Notes under the pieces: model-generated | What the model saw: only the letters and a program-made list of their open reading frames with translations | Told to the model about the DNA's origin: nothing | Database searches by the model: none | Program-made: the position numbers and the translations under genes | Shown here: positions 45,590 through 54,899 of the stretch, one piece after another | How positions within the stretch are numbered: position 1 is the stretch's first letter | Layout: each line of letters starts with the position of its first letter | Assembly: GCF_002733955.1 (NCBI RefSeq) | Contig: NZ_NVXQ01000008.1 | Coordinates: 62,001 to 126,000, forward strand | Length of the DNA: 64,000 bases | DNA from: Hoeflea sp. | GTDB taxonomy: Bacteria; Pseudomonadota; Alphaproteobacteria; Rhizobiales; Rhizobiaceae | Direction of reading: 5' to 3'

Positions 45590-45714
45590 TTCAGTCTCCT
45601 TTAAGCCCCACGCGTCCACTGGTCTGCGCGAAAGACAGCAAATCTGTAATCACACGCGCCGGTTATGGGTCAAATCAAACTCTGTGATCGCTTCGCCTGT
45701 CAGCCGGCGGCGCT

Positions 45715-46632
45715 CTACCGGTCCTCGCCGATCTCCTGGATGTCGAAAGGCGTGGTCTGATAAACCTGGTTGATCCAGTTGCCGAACAGCAGGAAGGCAT
45801 GGCTGCGCCACCGGTTTGACGGCACTTTCTTCGGGTCGTCATCGGGAAAGTAATGATGCGGCGGCTTGATCGGCTTTCCCGCCTCGACGTCGCGGAAATA
45901 CTCTTCCGCCAGCGTGCCGGAATCATATTCGATGTGATTGAAGATGTAGAGCCGGTTGGCGAACGCTTCGTGCAACAGGCAAAGCCCGGTCTGCTCGCTT
46001 TCCATCAGGACATCGAAATCCGGCGTCAGATCCTCGCGCCGGACCTCAGTCCAGCGCGAAACCGAGACCTGAAAATCGTCCGAGAACCCCATCAAATAGG
46101 GCGAGGCAGGGTTGAGATTGCGGTGCCGGTAGACCCCGAATGCCTTCTCGTCGAGCGCCCGCTTGGGAACCTTGTGGAAGTGCCAAGCGGCCGCCATCGC
46201 CCCCCAGCAGACAAAGAAGCTCGAATGCACGTGAGTGGTGGTCCAGTCCAGGATCTGTTCCATTTCCTGCCAGTAGGTCACATCCTCGAATGGCAGGGTT
46301 TCGATCGGTGCGCCGGTGATGATGAAGCCGTCGAACTTGCGGTGCTTCACCTCGTCCCAGGTATGGTAGAAATTGATCAGGTGCTCTTCCGAGGTGTTCT
46401 TGGCCGTGTGCGATCCGATCCGCACCAGCGTCAGTTCCACCTGCAGGGGTGACGCGCCGATCAACCGGGCAATCTGGGTCTCCGTGGCGATCTTGTTGGG
46501 CATCAGGTTCAACAGCCCGATATGCAACGGACGAATATCCTGCCTTATGGCAATTGATTCATCGAGGATTTGCACGCCCTCGCGCACCAGTGCATCACGG
46601 GCAGGAAGACCATCGGGGATACGGATCGGCAT
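45715..46632 (-). CDS. metA: Homoserine O-acyltransferase MetA (acetyl type predicted)
   Basis: MetA acylates homoserine in the first step of methionine synthesis. The 305-residue protein has the catalytic Cys in [12 protein letters not shown] (about 142) and the His and Glu in [15 protein letters not shown]. Residue 111, which is known to set acyl-CoA choice, is Glu ([12 protein letters not shown]); Glu111 goes with acetyl-CoA and Gly with succinyl-CoA. So it is probably an O-acetyltransferase. A SAM-II riboswitch lies in the leader. I chose the start MPIRIPDGL. Confidence 0.94.
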   Translation of the reverse strand: MPIRIPDGLPARDALVREGVQILDESIAIRQDIRPLHIGLLNLMPNKIATETQIARLIGASPLQVELTLVRIGSHTAKNTSEEHLINFYHTWDEVKHRKFDGFIITGAPIETLPFEDVTYWQEMEQILDWTTTHVHSSFFVCWGAMAAAWHFHKVPKRALDEKAFGVYRHRNLNPASPYLMGFSDDFQVSVSRWTEVRREDLTPDFDVLMESEQTGLCLLHEAFANRLYIFNHIEYDSGTLAEEYFRDVEAGKPIKPPHHYFPDDDPKKVPSNRWRSHAFLLFGNWINQVYQTTPFDIQEIGEDR

Positions 46633-46703
46633 GACGCTCACTCCAACAAAAAACCGGCCGCGAAATACAACGCTACCGGTCCGGTGGGAACACGCCCCGT
46701 CGG

Positions 46704-46757
46704 CCATTTAGCGAGTTGTTTAACGTGGCTGCAAGCCGGCCGGCCAAATCACCACAG
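46704..46757 (-). ncRNA. SAM-II riboswitch before metA
   Basis: On the minus strand the leader reads TGGTGATTTGGCCGGCC, then GGCTTGCAGCCACGTTAAAC and TCGCTAAA. These are the conserved blocks of the SAM-II (metA) motif, which forms a pseudoknot when it binds S-adenosylmethionine and lowers metA translation. The end lies about 72 bases before the start codon, with a GC-rich stretch between. Confidence 0.92.
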
Positions 46758-46763
46758 GCCCCA

Positions 46764-46791
46764 ATCTAGTGACGCGCGCCACCAAGGTCAA
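46764..46791 (-). promoter_or_regulatory. metA promoter
   Basis: TTGAC and CTAGAT are separated by exactly 17 bases on the minus strand, matching the rhizobial consensus CTTGAC-N17-CTATAT. Transcription would start close to the 5' end of the riboswitch. Confidence 0.7.
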
Positions 46792-46821
46792 TCTTGTCCG
46801 GCGGCCCACGGCGCAGCACGG

Positions 46822-48036
46822 TCAAGCTGGCCCACATGGCATTGCGAAGGCAGTCTCGCGCCGGTTCATCCGGGCCCCGGTTAGCGCTGCTGGCTCTGCT
46901 CTCCTGACTAGGTTCCGGCCATCATTCTTGGCCTGATAGACCGCGGCGTCGACCTCGGCCATCGCCGTCATCAGGTCATGATCGGGATCGAGCCGTGAAT
47001 ACCCGAAACTTGCCGTCAGGCGCAGCGGTTGATCCCCGGTGGCAATCTTCATGCGCTCGACCGCGCCACGCAGATGAATTGCCTGAAGCCGGATGCTTTC
47101 GTCGGTTGCCCCGGCAAGTATGATGCAGAACTCCTCGCCGCCTAGCCGTGTGCAAATCGCGGAGGCCGGCGTTTCGCGCTCCAGCAGCCGGGAAAATGCT
47201 TTCAGGGCCCGGTCGCCAACTTCGTGCCCATGGCTGTCATTGATCCGCTTGAAGTGGTCGATATCGCAAATGATCAATCCGGTCGAAAGCGGCGCGGAGG
47301 CTTCTCTCAGCGCCTGTACCCTGGCTTCAAAGGCACGGCGGTTGAGCAGACCGGTCAAGGGGTCCGTCTCGGCAAGGCGCTGCAACTGCTTCACCAAAGT
47401 CACGGAGTAACGCGCGAACAGGGCAAGACCGATGGCAATGGCGAACACCGCGTTCTCGGTCTGCATCGAGGCTGCGAAGGACGAACTCTTGAAATCGTGG
47501 TGGGTGGTCAGATCCAGCCCCGACGTCTGCACAAGCTGCACCCGGTTCAAGGTGACAAGCACCTGAATGAGAAACAGCGCAGCGACAACACTATCGACGC
47601 GGTGGCTTCTGGCCCGCCAGACCAGACCACAACACAGCAGATAGACATATGCCGTGAAACCGCTCACCGCGGCATAGCGCAGCCAGAACATCGCCCCGTT
47701 GTACGTCGAATAGATGGCGATGCTTGCGGCAATGACAGCCGCAAGCCAGTAGGCCAGCTGCGGCACCTTCCTCCCGAAAAGCGAGGCAACACCCCAAATC
47801 AGCATGAAATGACCGGAAAAAAGCGAAGTCAGGACCACAGCCTGGTAGGCGGGGTGAATATCGGCATCCCCCAGCATGACGGCAGCATACCCGACCGCCG
47901 AAAGCAGAAAAGCGCCGGCCAGTCTCAGCGCGGCCCGCTGTTTCCGGTCGTGCAGATACAGCAGCAAAAAGGCCCCACCCGCCGACACGAAGATGGCGGG
48001 GCCGAGAAATTCATACGAGAGATATGCATACTGCAA
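46822..48036 (-). CDS. Membrane-bound diguanylate cyclase (GGDEF)
   Basis: The 404-residue protein has an N-terminal part with six or so hydrophobic helices (about 10-215) and a C-terminal GGDEF domain that makes cyclic di-GMP: AETDPLTGLLNRRAFE, DIDHFKRINDSHGHEVGD and the active site RLGGEEF. The inhibitory RxxD motif before the active site is absent, so product feedback is unlikely. Start TTG at 48036 (LQYAYLSYEF) is uncertain. The last bases hold the upstream promoter zone of metA, which is co-directional. Confidence 0.88.
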   Translation of the reverse strand: MQYAYLSYEFLGPAIFVSAGGAFLLLYLHDRKQRAALRLAGAFLLSAVGYAAVMLGDADIHPAYQAVVLTSLFSGHFMLIWGVASLFGRKVPQLAYWLAAVIAASIAIYSTYNGAMFWLRYAAVSGFTAYVYLLCCGLVWRARSHRVDSVVAALFLIQVLVTLNRVQLVQTSGLDLTTHHDFKSSSFAASMQTENAVFAIAIGLALFARYSVTLVKQLQRLAETDPLTGLLNRRAFEARVQALREASAPLSTGLIICDIDHFKRINDSHGHEVGDRALKAFSRLLERETPASAICTRLGGEEFCIILAGATDESIRLQAIHLRGAVERMKIATGDQPLRLTASFGYSRLDPDHDLMTAMAEVDAAVYQAKNDGRNLVRRAEPAALTGARMNRRETAFAMPCGPA

Positions 48037-48110
48037 CTGGAGTGGCCTTGAAACGATCCGGACGCGGACACGCTATCAGCCAAACCTAGTCAATTAATTA
48101 CCAGTGAAAA

Positions 48111-48953
48111 TTAAGTGCCCCGCTGCCGCGCCAGAAACGCCAGCCGCTCGAACAGATGCACGTCCTGCTCGTTCTTCAACAGCGCGCCGTGCAGTTTCGG
48201 AAGCGCGTTCTTCGCATCACCGCGCAACGTTTCCGGCTCCACATCGTCGGAAACCAGCAGCCGGATCCAGTCGAGCGCTTCCGATGTCGACGGCTTTTTC
48301 TTGAGCCCCGCCGTCTCGCGCACCTCGTAGAATTGGGTCAGGGCTTCCCGTACCAGCGCCTGCTTGATGCCGGGGTAATGCACATCGACGATGCGCTGCA
48401 GCGTCTCCATGTCTGGGAAGCGGATATAGTGGAAGAAACACCGGCGCAGGAATGCGTCGGGCAATTCCTTCTCGTTGTTCGACGTGATGATCACGATCGG
48501 CCGGTGACGGGCGCGGATGGTTTCGCCGGTCTCGTAGACAAAGAACTCCATGCGGTCGAGTTCCTGCAGCAGATCGTTCGGAAATTCGATGTCGGCCTTG
48601 TCGATCTCGTCGATCAGCAGCACGGTTCTCTTCTCGGCAGCGAACGCTTCCCACAGCTTGCCGCGGCGGATGTAGTTGGAAACATCATTGACCCGCTCGT
48701 CGCCGAGCTGGCTGTCGCGCAGCCGGCTCACCGCATCATACTCGTAAAGCCCCTGCTGCGCCTTGGTGGTGGATTTCACCGACCATTCGATCAGGTCCAG
48801 GCCAAGCGCCTGGGCAATCTGGATGGCAAGCTCGGTCTTGCCGGTCCCTGGCTCGCCCTTGACCAGAAGCGGCCGCTCGAGCTTGATGGCCGCATTGACC
48901 GCTACGGTGAGATCCTTTTCCGCCACATAGGCCGAAGTGCCTTCAAACTGCAT
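48111..48953 (-). CDS. MoxR-family AAA+ ATPase
   Basis: The 280-residue protein has Walker A GEPGTGKTELA near residue 37 and Walker B VLLIDEIDKAD near residue 115, followed by sensor 1 IVIITSNNEKELPDAF. MoxR ATPases act with VWA proteins such as the one at 43130 to assemble or activate enzymes. No gene that it may serve is adjacent. Confidence 0.92.
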   Translation of the reverse strand: MQFEGTSAYVAEKDLTVAVNAAIKLERPLLVKGEPGTGKTELAIQIAQALGLDLIEWSVKSTTKAQQGLYEYDAVSRLRDSQLGDERVNDVSNYIRRGKLWEAFAAEKRTVLLIDEIDKADIEFPNDLLQELDRMEFFVYETGETIRARHRPIVIITSNNEKELPDAFLRRCFFHYIRFPDMETLQRIVDVHYPGIKQALVREALTQFYEVRETAGLKKKPSTSEALDWIRLLVSDDVEPETLRGDAKNALPKLHGALLKNEQDVHLFERLAFLARQRGT

Positions 48954-49123
48954 GTATCCTCCATGTGCCGCATTTCAGGCGGCTTGGTTCCGTAGTGTCT
49001 TCAACACCATACTCGGGCCCGTGACGCAACCCGCTGGCGCGGTTTGCGCCAGATCAAGGCGGCGTCGCGAACGGCGGCACAGGATGAGTGTGAACTCGGC
49101 AATTGTTTATATCGGAGAACGAG

Positions 49124-49498
49124 ATGACGCTCTATCACATCCATCTGGTCATGGCCCGCAACAAGGAATTCCCCGATGGCAATCTGCATCGCGGCTACGA
49201 CATCCATGCGCCGCTGGATGCGGACGGCCATCTCGACAAGCAAGCCTGGGAAAAATCACCTTCCTCGTCGACAGTCATGCGCTTCTGGGATGGTGAACGC
49301 TCGGAGCTGGGGTATCTCGTCCATCATCCCAAAGGTGGCTGGGCCTTCGATTACGATCCCGCCGACGACAATGATGATGAAACCGGCTACCGGCTTTCCA
49401 ACCACGTCTTCAAGACCGGGGAATACATCTCGATCCGCGATCACGGCGCGGATGAACTCCACACCTTTGTCATCGCCTCGGTGACAGAGGCAGCCTGA
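49124..49498 (+). CDS. Conserved hypothetical protein, 124 aa
   Basis: The protein starts MTLYHIHLVMARNKEFPDGN and is acidic in the middle (YDPADDNDDE). The ATG at 49124 follows GGAGAACGAG; an upstream TTG is less likely. No signal peptide or membrane helix is seen. I do not recognise a domain with a known function. It is divergent from the MoxR gene and convergent with the ABC-F gene. Confidence 0.75.
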   Translation: MTLYHIHLVMARNKEFPDGNLHRGYDIHAPLDADGHLDKQAWEKSPSSSTVMRFWDGERSELGYLVHHPKGGWAFDYDPADDNDDETGYRLSNHVFKTGEYISIRDHGADELHTFVIASVTEAA

Positions 49499-49506
49499 CA
49501 GCAAGC

Positions 49507-49538
49507 GCTGCGCCCGGATGCAAGCATTTGGGCGCAGC
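49507..49538. terminator. Hairpin terminator between the hypothetical gene and the ABC-F gene
   Basis: GCTGCGCCC pairs with GGGCGCAGC around a 14-base loop. It sits between two convergent stops, 8 bases from each side, and may serve both. No strong T-run follows. Confidence 0.5.
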
Positions 49539-49546
49539 AGTCAGAT

Positions 49547-51382
49547 TCAGCTGCCTTCGATTTCCTCGCGGATCATCTCCAGCTCCAGCCATTCGCCTTC
49601 CATTGCCTCGATCTCGGCCTTGAGCGAGTCATGGGTCTTGGCGCGGGCGGCAAACCCGTTCGGGTCCTTGGCAAACAGCGCAGGATCCGCCATTTCCGCC
49701 TCGATCTTGGCAAGCTTGGCTTGCGCCTCCTCGATCTTCACCGGCAGTGATTCCAGCGCGAATTTCTGCTTGTAGGAGAGCTTGCGCGCGTTGTCCCTGC
49801 CTGCAGCCTGAGCTTTGGGCGCGGCCGCAGAGCGGCTGGCAGCCTCCTGCGCAGACCGCGCTTTCTTTTCCTTGGCCTCGGTTCCGCGCTGGGTCAGCAT
49901 GTCGGAATAGCCGCCGGCGTAGGCAATCCAGCGCCCGTCGGGGTCCATTGGATTGGCCGGCGCCAGGGTCGAGTTCACCGTGCGGTCAAGAAAATCACGG
50001 TCATGGCTGATCAGGATCACCGTACCCGGATAGGAGGCAACGACTTCCTGCAACAGGTCCAGCGTCTCCATGTCGAGATCGTTGGTCGGCTCATCAAGGA
50101 TCAGCAGGTTGGATGGACGTGACAGGATCCGCGCCAGCACCAGCCGGGCCTTCTCGCCGCCCGACAGGTTGCGGATCGGCGTGCGCGCCTGCTCCGGCTG
50201 GAACAGGAAGTCCTTCATATAGCCGGTGACATGCTTGGCCTCGCCATTGACGATCAGGCTGTCGCCGCGCCCGTCGGTGAGATAATGCGCCAGCGTCTCG
50301 TCCGGATTTAGCACCTCGCGGCGCTGGTCCAGCACCGCGATGTCGAGCTTCGATCCATGCCGGACAAAGCCGGTGTCAGTTTCAAGCTCCCCGATCAGCA
50401 TTTTCAGCAGCGTCGTCTTGCCCGCACCATTGGGGCCGACAATACCGATGCAGTCGCCACGGTTGATGCGGATGGAGAAGTCGCGCACCACCGGGTCCGC
50501 ACCGTCATAGCTCTTGGAAATGCCTTCAGCCTCGATCACCAGCTTGCCGGAATCACGGCCCTCGGCGACTTGCGCATTGATCCGCCCCTGCGGGCCCTTG
50601 TGGCCGCGATGCTCGGCCCGCATGGTCTTGAGGTCGGACAACCGCCGCATGTTGCGCTTGCGCCGCGCCGTCACGCCGTAACGCAGCCAGTGTTCCTCGC
50701 GCTCGATCTGGCGGCCCAGCTTGTGCTGCTCAAGCTCTTCGGCTTCCAGCACCGTATCGCGCCAGGCTTCGAAATGCTCAAAGCTGCGGTCGAGCCGCAG
50801 CGACCGGCCGCGATCGAGCCAGATGGTGATCCGGCTGACCCGCTCGAGAAAGCGCCGGTCATGCGAAATCACCAGCAGCGCACTTCGGGTCCTGAGCAAT
50901 TCCTCTTCCAGCCATTCGATGGTCGGCAGATCGAGATGGTTCGTTGGCTCATCCAGCAGCAGAATATCGGGCTCCGGCGCCAGCACCCGCGCCAGCGCGG
51001 CCCGCCGTGCTTCCCCGCCCGAAAGCGTCTGCGGATCAGCGTCTCCGTCAAGCCCCAAGTGCTCGAGCAGATAGGTCACCCGGTAGACATCGTCATTCGG
51101 GCCCAGCCCTGCTTCCGCATAGGCCTGGACGGTGTCGAACCCTTCGAAGTCCGGCGCCTGCGGCAGGTAACGGATGGTCGAGGACGGATGCCGGAAGATC
51201 TCGCCCGACTGCGGCTCCACCTGCCCGGCGGCAATCTTCAGAAGTGTTGATTTGCCCGAGCCGTTGCGGCCGACAAGACAGATCCGGTCGCCGGGCTCGA
51301 CCTGCAGCTCGGCCCCGTCAAGCAGCGGCGTGCCGCCAAAGGAAAGGCCGATATCGTCGAGTTTCAGAATGGGAGGCGCCAT
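49547..51382 (-). CDS. ABC-F family ATPase (Uup-like)
   Basis: The 611-residue protein has two ABC domains without membrane helices: Walker A GRNGSGKSTLL near residue 40 and GPNGAGKTTLL near residue 325, with signatures LSGGEARRAAL and LSGGEKARLVL, a linker between, and a C-terminal coiled coil (about 540-605). ABC-F proteins act on the ribosome or, for Uup, in DNA metabolism. It starts three bases after the thiamine pyrophosphokinase stop, so both are one transcript. Confidence 0.93.
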   Translation of the reverse strand: MAPPILKLDDIGLSFGGTPLLDGAELQVEPGDRICLVGRNGSGKSTLLKIAAGQVEPQSGEIFRHPSSTIRYLPQAPDFEGFDTVQAYAEAGLGPNDDVYRVTYLLEHLGLDGDADPQTLSGGEARRAALARVLAPEPDILLLDEPTNHLDLPTIEWLEEELLRTRSALLVISHDRRFLERVSRITIWLDRGRSLRLDRSFEHFEAWRDTVLEAEELEQHKLGRQIEREEHWLRYGVTARRKRNMRRLSDLKTMRAEHRGHKGPQGRINAQVAEGRDSGKLVIEAEGISKSYDGADPVVRDFSIRINRGDCIGIVGPNGAGKTTLLKMLIGELETDTGFVRHGSKLDIAVLDQRREVLNPDETLAHYLTDGRGDSLIVNGEAKHVTGYMKDFLFQPEQARTPIRNLSGGEKARLVLARILSRPSNLLILDEPTNDLDMETLDLLQEVVASYPGTVILISHDRDFLDRTVNSTLAPANPMDPDGRWIAYAGGYSDMLTQRGTEAKEKKARSAQEAASRSAAAPKAQAAGRDNARKLSYKQKFALESLPVKIEEAQAKLAKIEAEMADPALFAKDPNGFAARAKTHDSLKAEIEAMEGEWLELEMIREEIEGS

Positions 51383-51384
51383 GT

Positions 51385-52038
51385 TCAGGCTCCGGAAAAA
51401 TCATGAGGACGGGCAATGATCAGGGCGCGACCGGCGCCAAGGCTGGCGGTCACCGGCCCTTCGGCCACATTGGAGATGGTGCGCGACGCGCCAAATGCAA
51501 TATCGGCCTGATCAAGCGGGTATTTCGCGCCGGTCAGGCTGAGCCCGGCCAGATCGGTGAAGGCCACGACGGAAAACAGCGATCCGGCCGGCAGTTCGAG
51601 CTCCCGCGAACCCGGCAGCAACGGCACGGCCTCTTCCTGTCCCGATGTCAGCACCACCTCGAACCCGCGCTCGGCCAAGGTCACCGCCAGCAGCAGGTGT
51701 GACAGCGAATGGTCGGTCCGTTCGCCGCCGAACGACCCGATCAGCACCAGCCGGGTAGCCCCGCGCTCAATAGCTTCTTCGATGGCCAGCTCACCGTCGG
51801 TGAAGTTCTTCTCCGCTGGAAACGGCATCCGCGGTGTCGCGGCGTGGAATTCGGACAGCCCGTCCGGGGTCGAATCGAAGTCACCTACCCAGACTTCCGG
51901 CAGCACACCGAGAGCCTGGGCGTGCCGCATGCCGCCATCGGCCGCGATCACCCGCGCACCCTGCAACAGCTCCAGAACACGGTCATCAATCTCAAGCGTC
52001 CCGCCCAGCAGGACTGCGAATGTTGAATTGGATATCAT
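51385..52038 (-). CDS. Thiamine pyrophosphokinase
   Basis: The 217-residue protein converts thiamine to thiamine pyrophosphate using ATP. Motifs are AADGGMRHAQALGVLPEVWVGDFDS (nucleotide and Mg site), FPAEKNFTDGELAIEEA and GGERTDHSLSHLLL. The C-terminal part carries the thiamine-binding beta sandwich. It is divergent from thiBPQ, so import of thiamine and its conversion to the cofactor sit side by side. Confidence 0.93.
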   Translation of the reverse strand: MISNSTFAVLLGGTLEIDDRVLELLQGARVIAADGGMRHAQALGVLPEVWVGDFDSTPDGLSEFHAATPRMPFPAEKNFTDGELAIEEAIERGATRLVLIGSFGGERTDHSLSHLLLAVTLAERGFEVVLTSGQEEAVPLLPGSRELELPAGSLFSVVAFTDLAGLSLTGAKYPLDQADIAFGASRTISNVAEGPVTASLGAGRALIIARPHDFSGA

Positions 52039-52068
52039 GGCGCAAGCCAATAGCAGTTTTGGCCGTAC

Positions 52069-52096
52069 TTGCCAGCGTCTGGAAGAAATTCTATGT
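52069..52096 (+). promoter_or_regulatory. thiBPQ promoter
   Basis: TTGCC and CTATGT are separated by exactly 17 bases, close to the rhizobial consensus CTTGAC-N17-CTATAT. The start of transcription would lie about 10 bases before the riboswitch. Confidence 0.6.
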
Positions 52097-52106
52097 CTTG
52101 TCTCGC

Positions 52107-52199
52107 TCTAACGGGGTGCCGGGCGTTTGCGTCAGGCTGAGAGACCAGTTGGTCAACCCGAAGAACCTGATCCGGTTTGTACCGGCGGAGGGATTAGAC
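52107..52199 (+). ncRNA. TPP riboswitch (THI element) before thiB
   Basis: The leader has the conserved blocks of the thiamine pyrophosphate aptamer: ACGGGGTGCC, GGCTGAGAGA, AACCCG, GAACCTGATCCGG and CGGCGGAGGGA. A GGAGG ribosome site follows 38 bases later, just before the thiB start. Binding of the cofactor should shut off the transporter operon. Confidence 0.95.
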
Positions 52200-52249
52200 G
52201 TGCCTATCGCGCCTATTCCTGTCATTTCTGATCAAAGGAGGCGCGATCC

Positions 52250-53260
52250 ATGCGCATATCTCGTTTTATTCCCGCTGCTCTTGCAGCTGTCGTCCCGTTC
52301 CTCGCAAGCCCCGCCAGCAGCGCCGACAAGGCGTTGACGGTCTATACCTATGAAAGTTTCATTGCCGAATGGGGCCCCGGCCCGAAAATCGAGGCCGCCT
52401 TTGAAGCTAAGTGCGATTGCGACCTCACCTGGGTCGGCGTCGCCGATGGCGTGGCGCTGCTCAATCGCCTCAAGCTGGAGGGCGACAAGGCCGAGGCCGG
52501 CATTGTACTCGGTCTCGACACCAATCTCGTTGCCGAAGCCAAGGCCACGGGCCTGTTTGAAGCCCATGGTCTTGACACCAAGGCTGTTTCGGTTCCGGGC
52601 GGCTACAGCGACGACACCTTCATTCCCTATGACTACGGCCATTTCGCTGTCATCTACGACACCGAGACGATTGCCAATCCCCCCGCAAGCCTCAAGGACC
52701 TGATCGAGGGTGACCCGGACCAGAAGATCGTCATTCAGGATCCGCGCACCTCGACGCCGGGTCTGGGACTGCTGCTCTGGATGAAGTCGGTCTATGGCGA
52801 CGATGCAGCGGCCGCTTGGGAGAAGCTCTCCAGCCGCGTCCTGACAGTGACGCCGGGCTGGTCGGAAGCCTATGGCCTGTTCACCTCGGGCGAAGCACCG
52901 ATGGTTCTGTCCTACACCACCTCCCCCGCCTACCACATGGTGGCGGAAGAGACGAACCGTTATCAGGCAGCCGAGTTCTCGGAAGGCCACTATCTGCAGA
53001 TTGAGGTCGCCGGCCTGCTCGCCAACGCACCCGACAAGGATCTGGCCCGGGAATTCCTCGACTTCATGATGACGCCGGGCTTCCAAAACGAGATCCCCAC
53101 CAACAACTGGATGCTGCCGGCCGCCGCCATCACCATGGAGCTCCCCGAAGCCTTCGGCAAACTGGTCTCTCCGGAAAAGACCTTCCTCTACACACCCGAA
53201 GAAGTGGCAGAAGACCGGGCCGCCTGGATCGACGAATGGCTCGGCGCCATGAGCCGCTGA
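52250..53260 (+). CDS. thiB: Thiamine ABC transporter substrate-binding protein
   Basis: The 336-residue periplasmic protein has a signal peptide (cleavage near PASSA, residue 24) and the ThiB features [29 protein letters not shown] and [10 protein letters not shown]. It binds thiamine and its phosphates. It is the first gene of thiB-thiP-thiQ under the TPP riboswitch. Confidence 0.95.
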   Translation: MRISRFIPAALAAVVPFLASPASSADKALTVYTYESFIAEWGPGPKIEAAFEAKCDCDLTWVGVADGVALLNRLKLEGDKAEAGIVLGLDTNLVAEAKATGLFEAHGLDTKAVSVPGGYSDDTFIPYDYGHFAVIYDTETIANPPASLKDLIEGDPDQKIVIQDPRTSTPGLGLLLWMKSVYGDDAAAAWEKLSSRVLTVTPGWSEAYGLFTSGEAPMVLSYTTSPAYHMVAEETNRYQAAEFSEGHYLQIEVAGLLANAPDKDLAREFLDFMMTPGFQNEIPTNNWMLPAAAITMELPEAFGKLVSPEKTFLYTPEEVAEDRAAWIDEWLGAMSR

Positions 53261-53276
53261 TCCGGATATCGCCAAC

Positions 53277-54899
53277 ATGCTGACCCGGGCCGAGCATCGC
53301 GCATCACGCATGGCGGGTCTCGCCGCGCTGATGGCGATCGGCCTGGCCTTGGCGGTGCCGGTCACCGTACTTCTGTCCCATGGCGGCGCCAGCGACCTGT
53401 CTTCGAGCCAGAGCAATTATCTCGTCCGAATCACCCGATTCACCCTGCTGCAGGCCGGCCTGTCGACGCTGCTCAGCTTGGTCTTCGCGGTACCACTGGC
53501 CCGCGCACTTGCCCGCCGCCCTGCCTTTTTGGGGCGGCGCTGGCTGCTCAACCTGTTTGCCGTGCCGCTCGGCCTGCCGCCGCTGGTCGCAGCCCTTGGC
53601 CTGATCGAGGTCTGGGGCCGCAATGGTGTCGCCAACAAGGGGCTCGGGCTGCTGGGAGCCGAGACCCCGTTCTCGATCTATGGCCTGAGCGGCATTCTTC
53701 TCGCGCACGTCTTTTTCAACCTGCCGCTCGCCGTCCGGCTGATCCTGCCGGCGCTCGAGCGCCTGCCGCCGGAATACTGGAAGACCGCCGCCAATCTCGG
53801 CATGGGCGGGTTCTCGCTGTTTCGCCGGGTCGAATGGCCCGCCATGCGCCGGTCCGCGGCAAGTGCAGCCGGGCTGGTGTTCATGCTCTGCGCCACCTCG
53901 TTCACGCTGGTGCTGGTGCTCGGCGGCGGACCGGCGGCAACCACGCTGGAAGTCGCCATCTACCAGTCACTGCGGTTTGACTTCAATCCGGGCCGCGCCG
54001 TGCTGCTCTCGCTCATCCAGATCAGCATGACGCTGATCGTGATGCTGGCTCTCAAATTCATCGGCACACCAGCCGAGGCGGGCGAGACCAAGGGTGGCGG
54101 AACCAGCCGCCCGGATGTTCCGGGCGGGCTGCAGATTCTGCCCGACGTCGTACTGATAGGCCTGGGCGGGCTTTTCGTCAGCGCGCCGATGGCCGCGGTG
54201 ATTGTCTCCGGATTGAGCGCTGACCTCTCCCGGCTGCTCACCGACACCCTGTTCTGGCGCGCGGCCGGCACCAGCCTTGCAATCGGCGTCGCCGCTGCCG
54301 CAGTTTCAGTACTGCTCGCTGCATTTCTGGTCCGTGCGCGTTACTCCGCTGGCCAGCGGCCGGGCTCTCCCGCGCTGGGGCTGCTGGCAGGCCTGTCGGG
54401 CGCGGCAGGCTCTCTGACCCTGCTGGTTCCGCCCGTGGTGCTTGGCGCCGGATGGTTCCTGCTGCTTGGTGGCGGCACGGGGCAGCTGCTCGCCCCGTTG
54501 ATGGTCATTGTGCTGATCAACGCGCTGATGGCGCTGCCCTTCGTCATGCGGGTTCTCGAGCCCGCACACCAGAGCACCCTCGAGCGCAACGGGCGGCTGG
54601 CTGTCTCGCTCGGCGTCGTCGGCAGACACCGTCTTCGGCAGGTCGACATTCCGGCCATGCTGCCGGCTTTGGCCACCGGCTTTGTCTTTGCAGTGGCACT
54701 GTCGCTCGGCGATCTGGGCGCCATCGCGCTGTTTGGCAGCGACCGGATTGTGACCCTGCCCTGGCTCCTGTATCAGAAACTGGGAAGCTACCGCACAGCC
54801 GATGCCGCGGGCCTGGCATTGTTGCTCGGCGCAATCACCATGGCCCTGATGATTGTGGCGGAGAAACTCGGCACCCGGAATGGAAGCATGTACCGATGA
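53277..54899 (+). CDS. thiP: Thiamine ABC transporter permease
   Basis: The 540-residue permease has two fused halves with about 12 membrane helices, each with an EAA-type loop (ERLPPEYWKTAANLGMGGFSLFRRVEWP and RNGRLAVSLGVVGRHRLRQVDIP). It follows thiB by 16 bases and overlaps thiQ by four (ATGA). Confidence 0.94.
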   Translation: MLTRAEHRASRMAGLAALMAIGLALAVPVTVLLSHGGASDLSSSQSNYLVRITRFTLLQAGLSTLLSLVFAVPLARALARRPAFLGRRWLLNLFAVPLGLPPLVAALGLIEVWGRNGVANKGLGLLGAETPFSIYGLSGILLAHVFFNLPLAVRLILPALERLPPEYWKTAANLGMGGFSLFRRVEWPAMRRSAASAAGLVFMLCATSFTLVLVLGGGPAATTLEVAIYQSLRFDFNPGRAVLLSLIQISMTLIVMLALKFIGTPAEAGETKGGGTSRPDVPGGLQILPDVVLIGLGGLFVSAPMAAVIVSGLSADLSRLLTDTLFWRAAGTSLAIGVAAAAVSVLLAAFLVRARYSAGQRPGSPALGLLAGLSGAAGSLTLLVPPVVLGAGWFLLLGGGTGQLLAPLMVIVLINALMALPFVMRVLEPAHQSTLERNGRLAVSLGVVGRHRLRQVDIPAMLPALATGFVFAVALSLGDLGAIALFGSDRIVTLPWLLYQKLGSYRTADAAGLALLLGAITMALMIVAEKLGTRNGSMYR

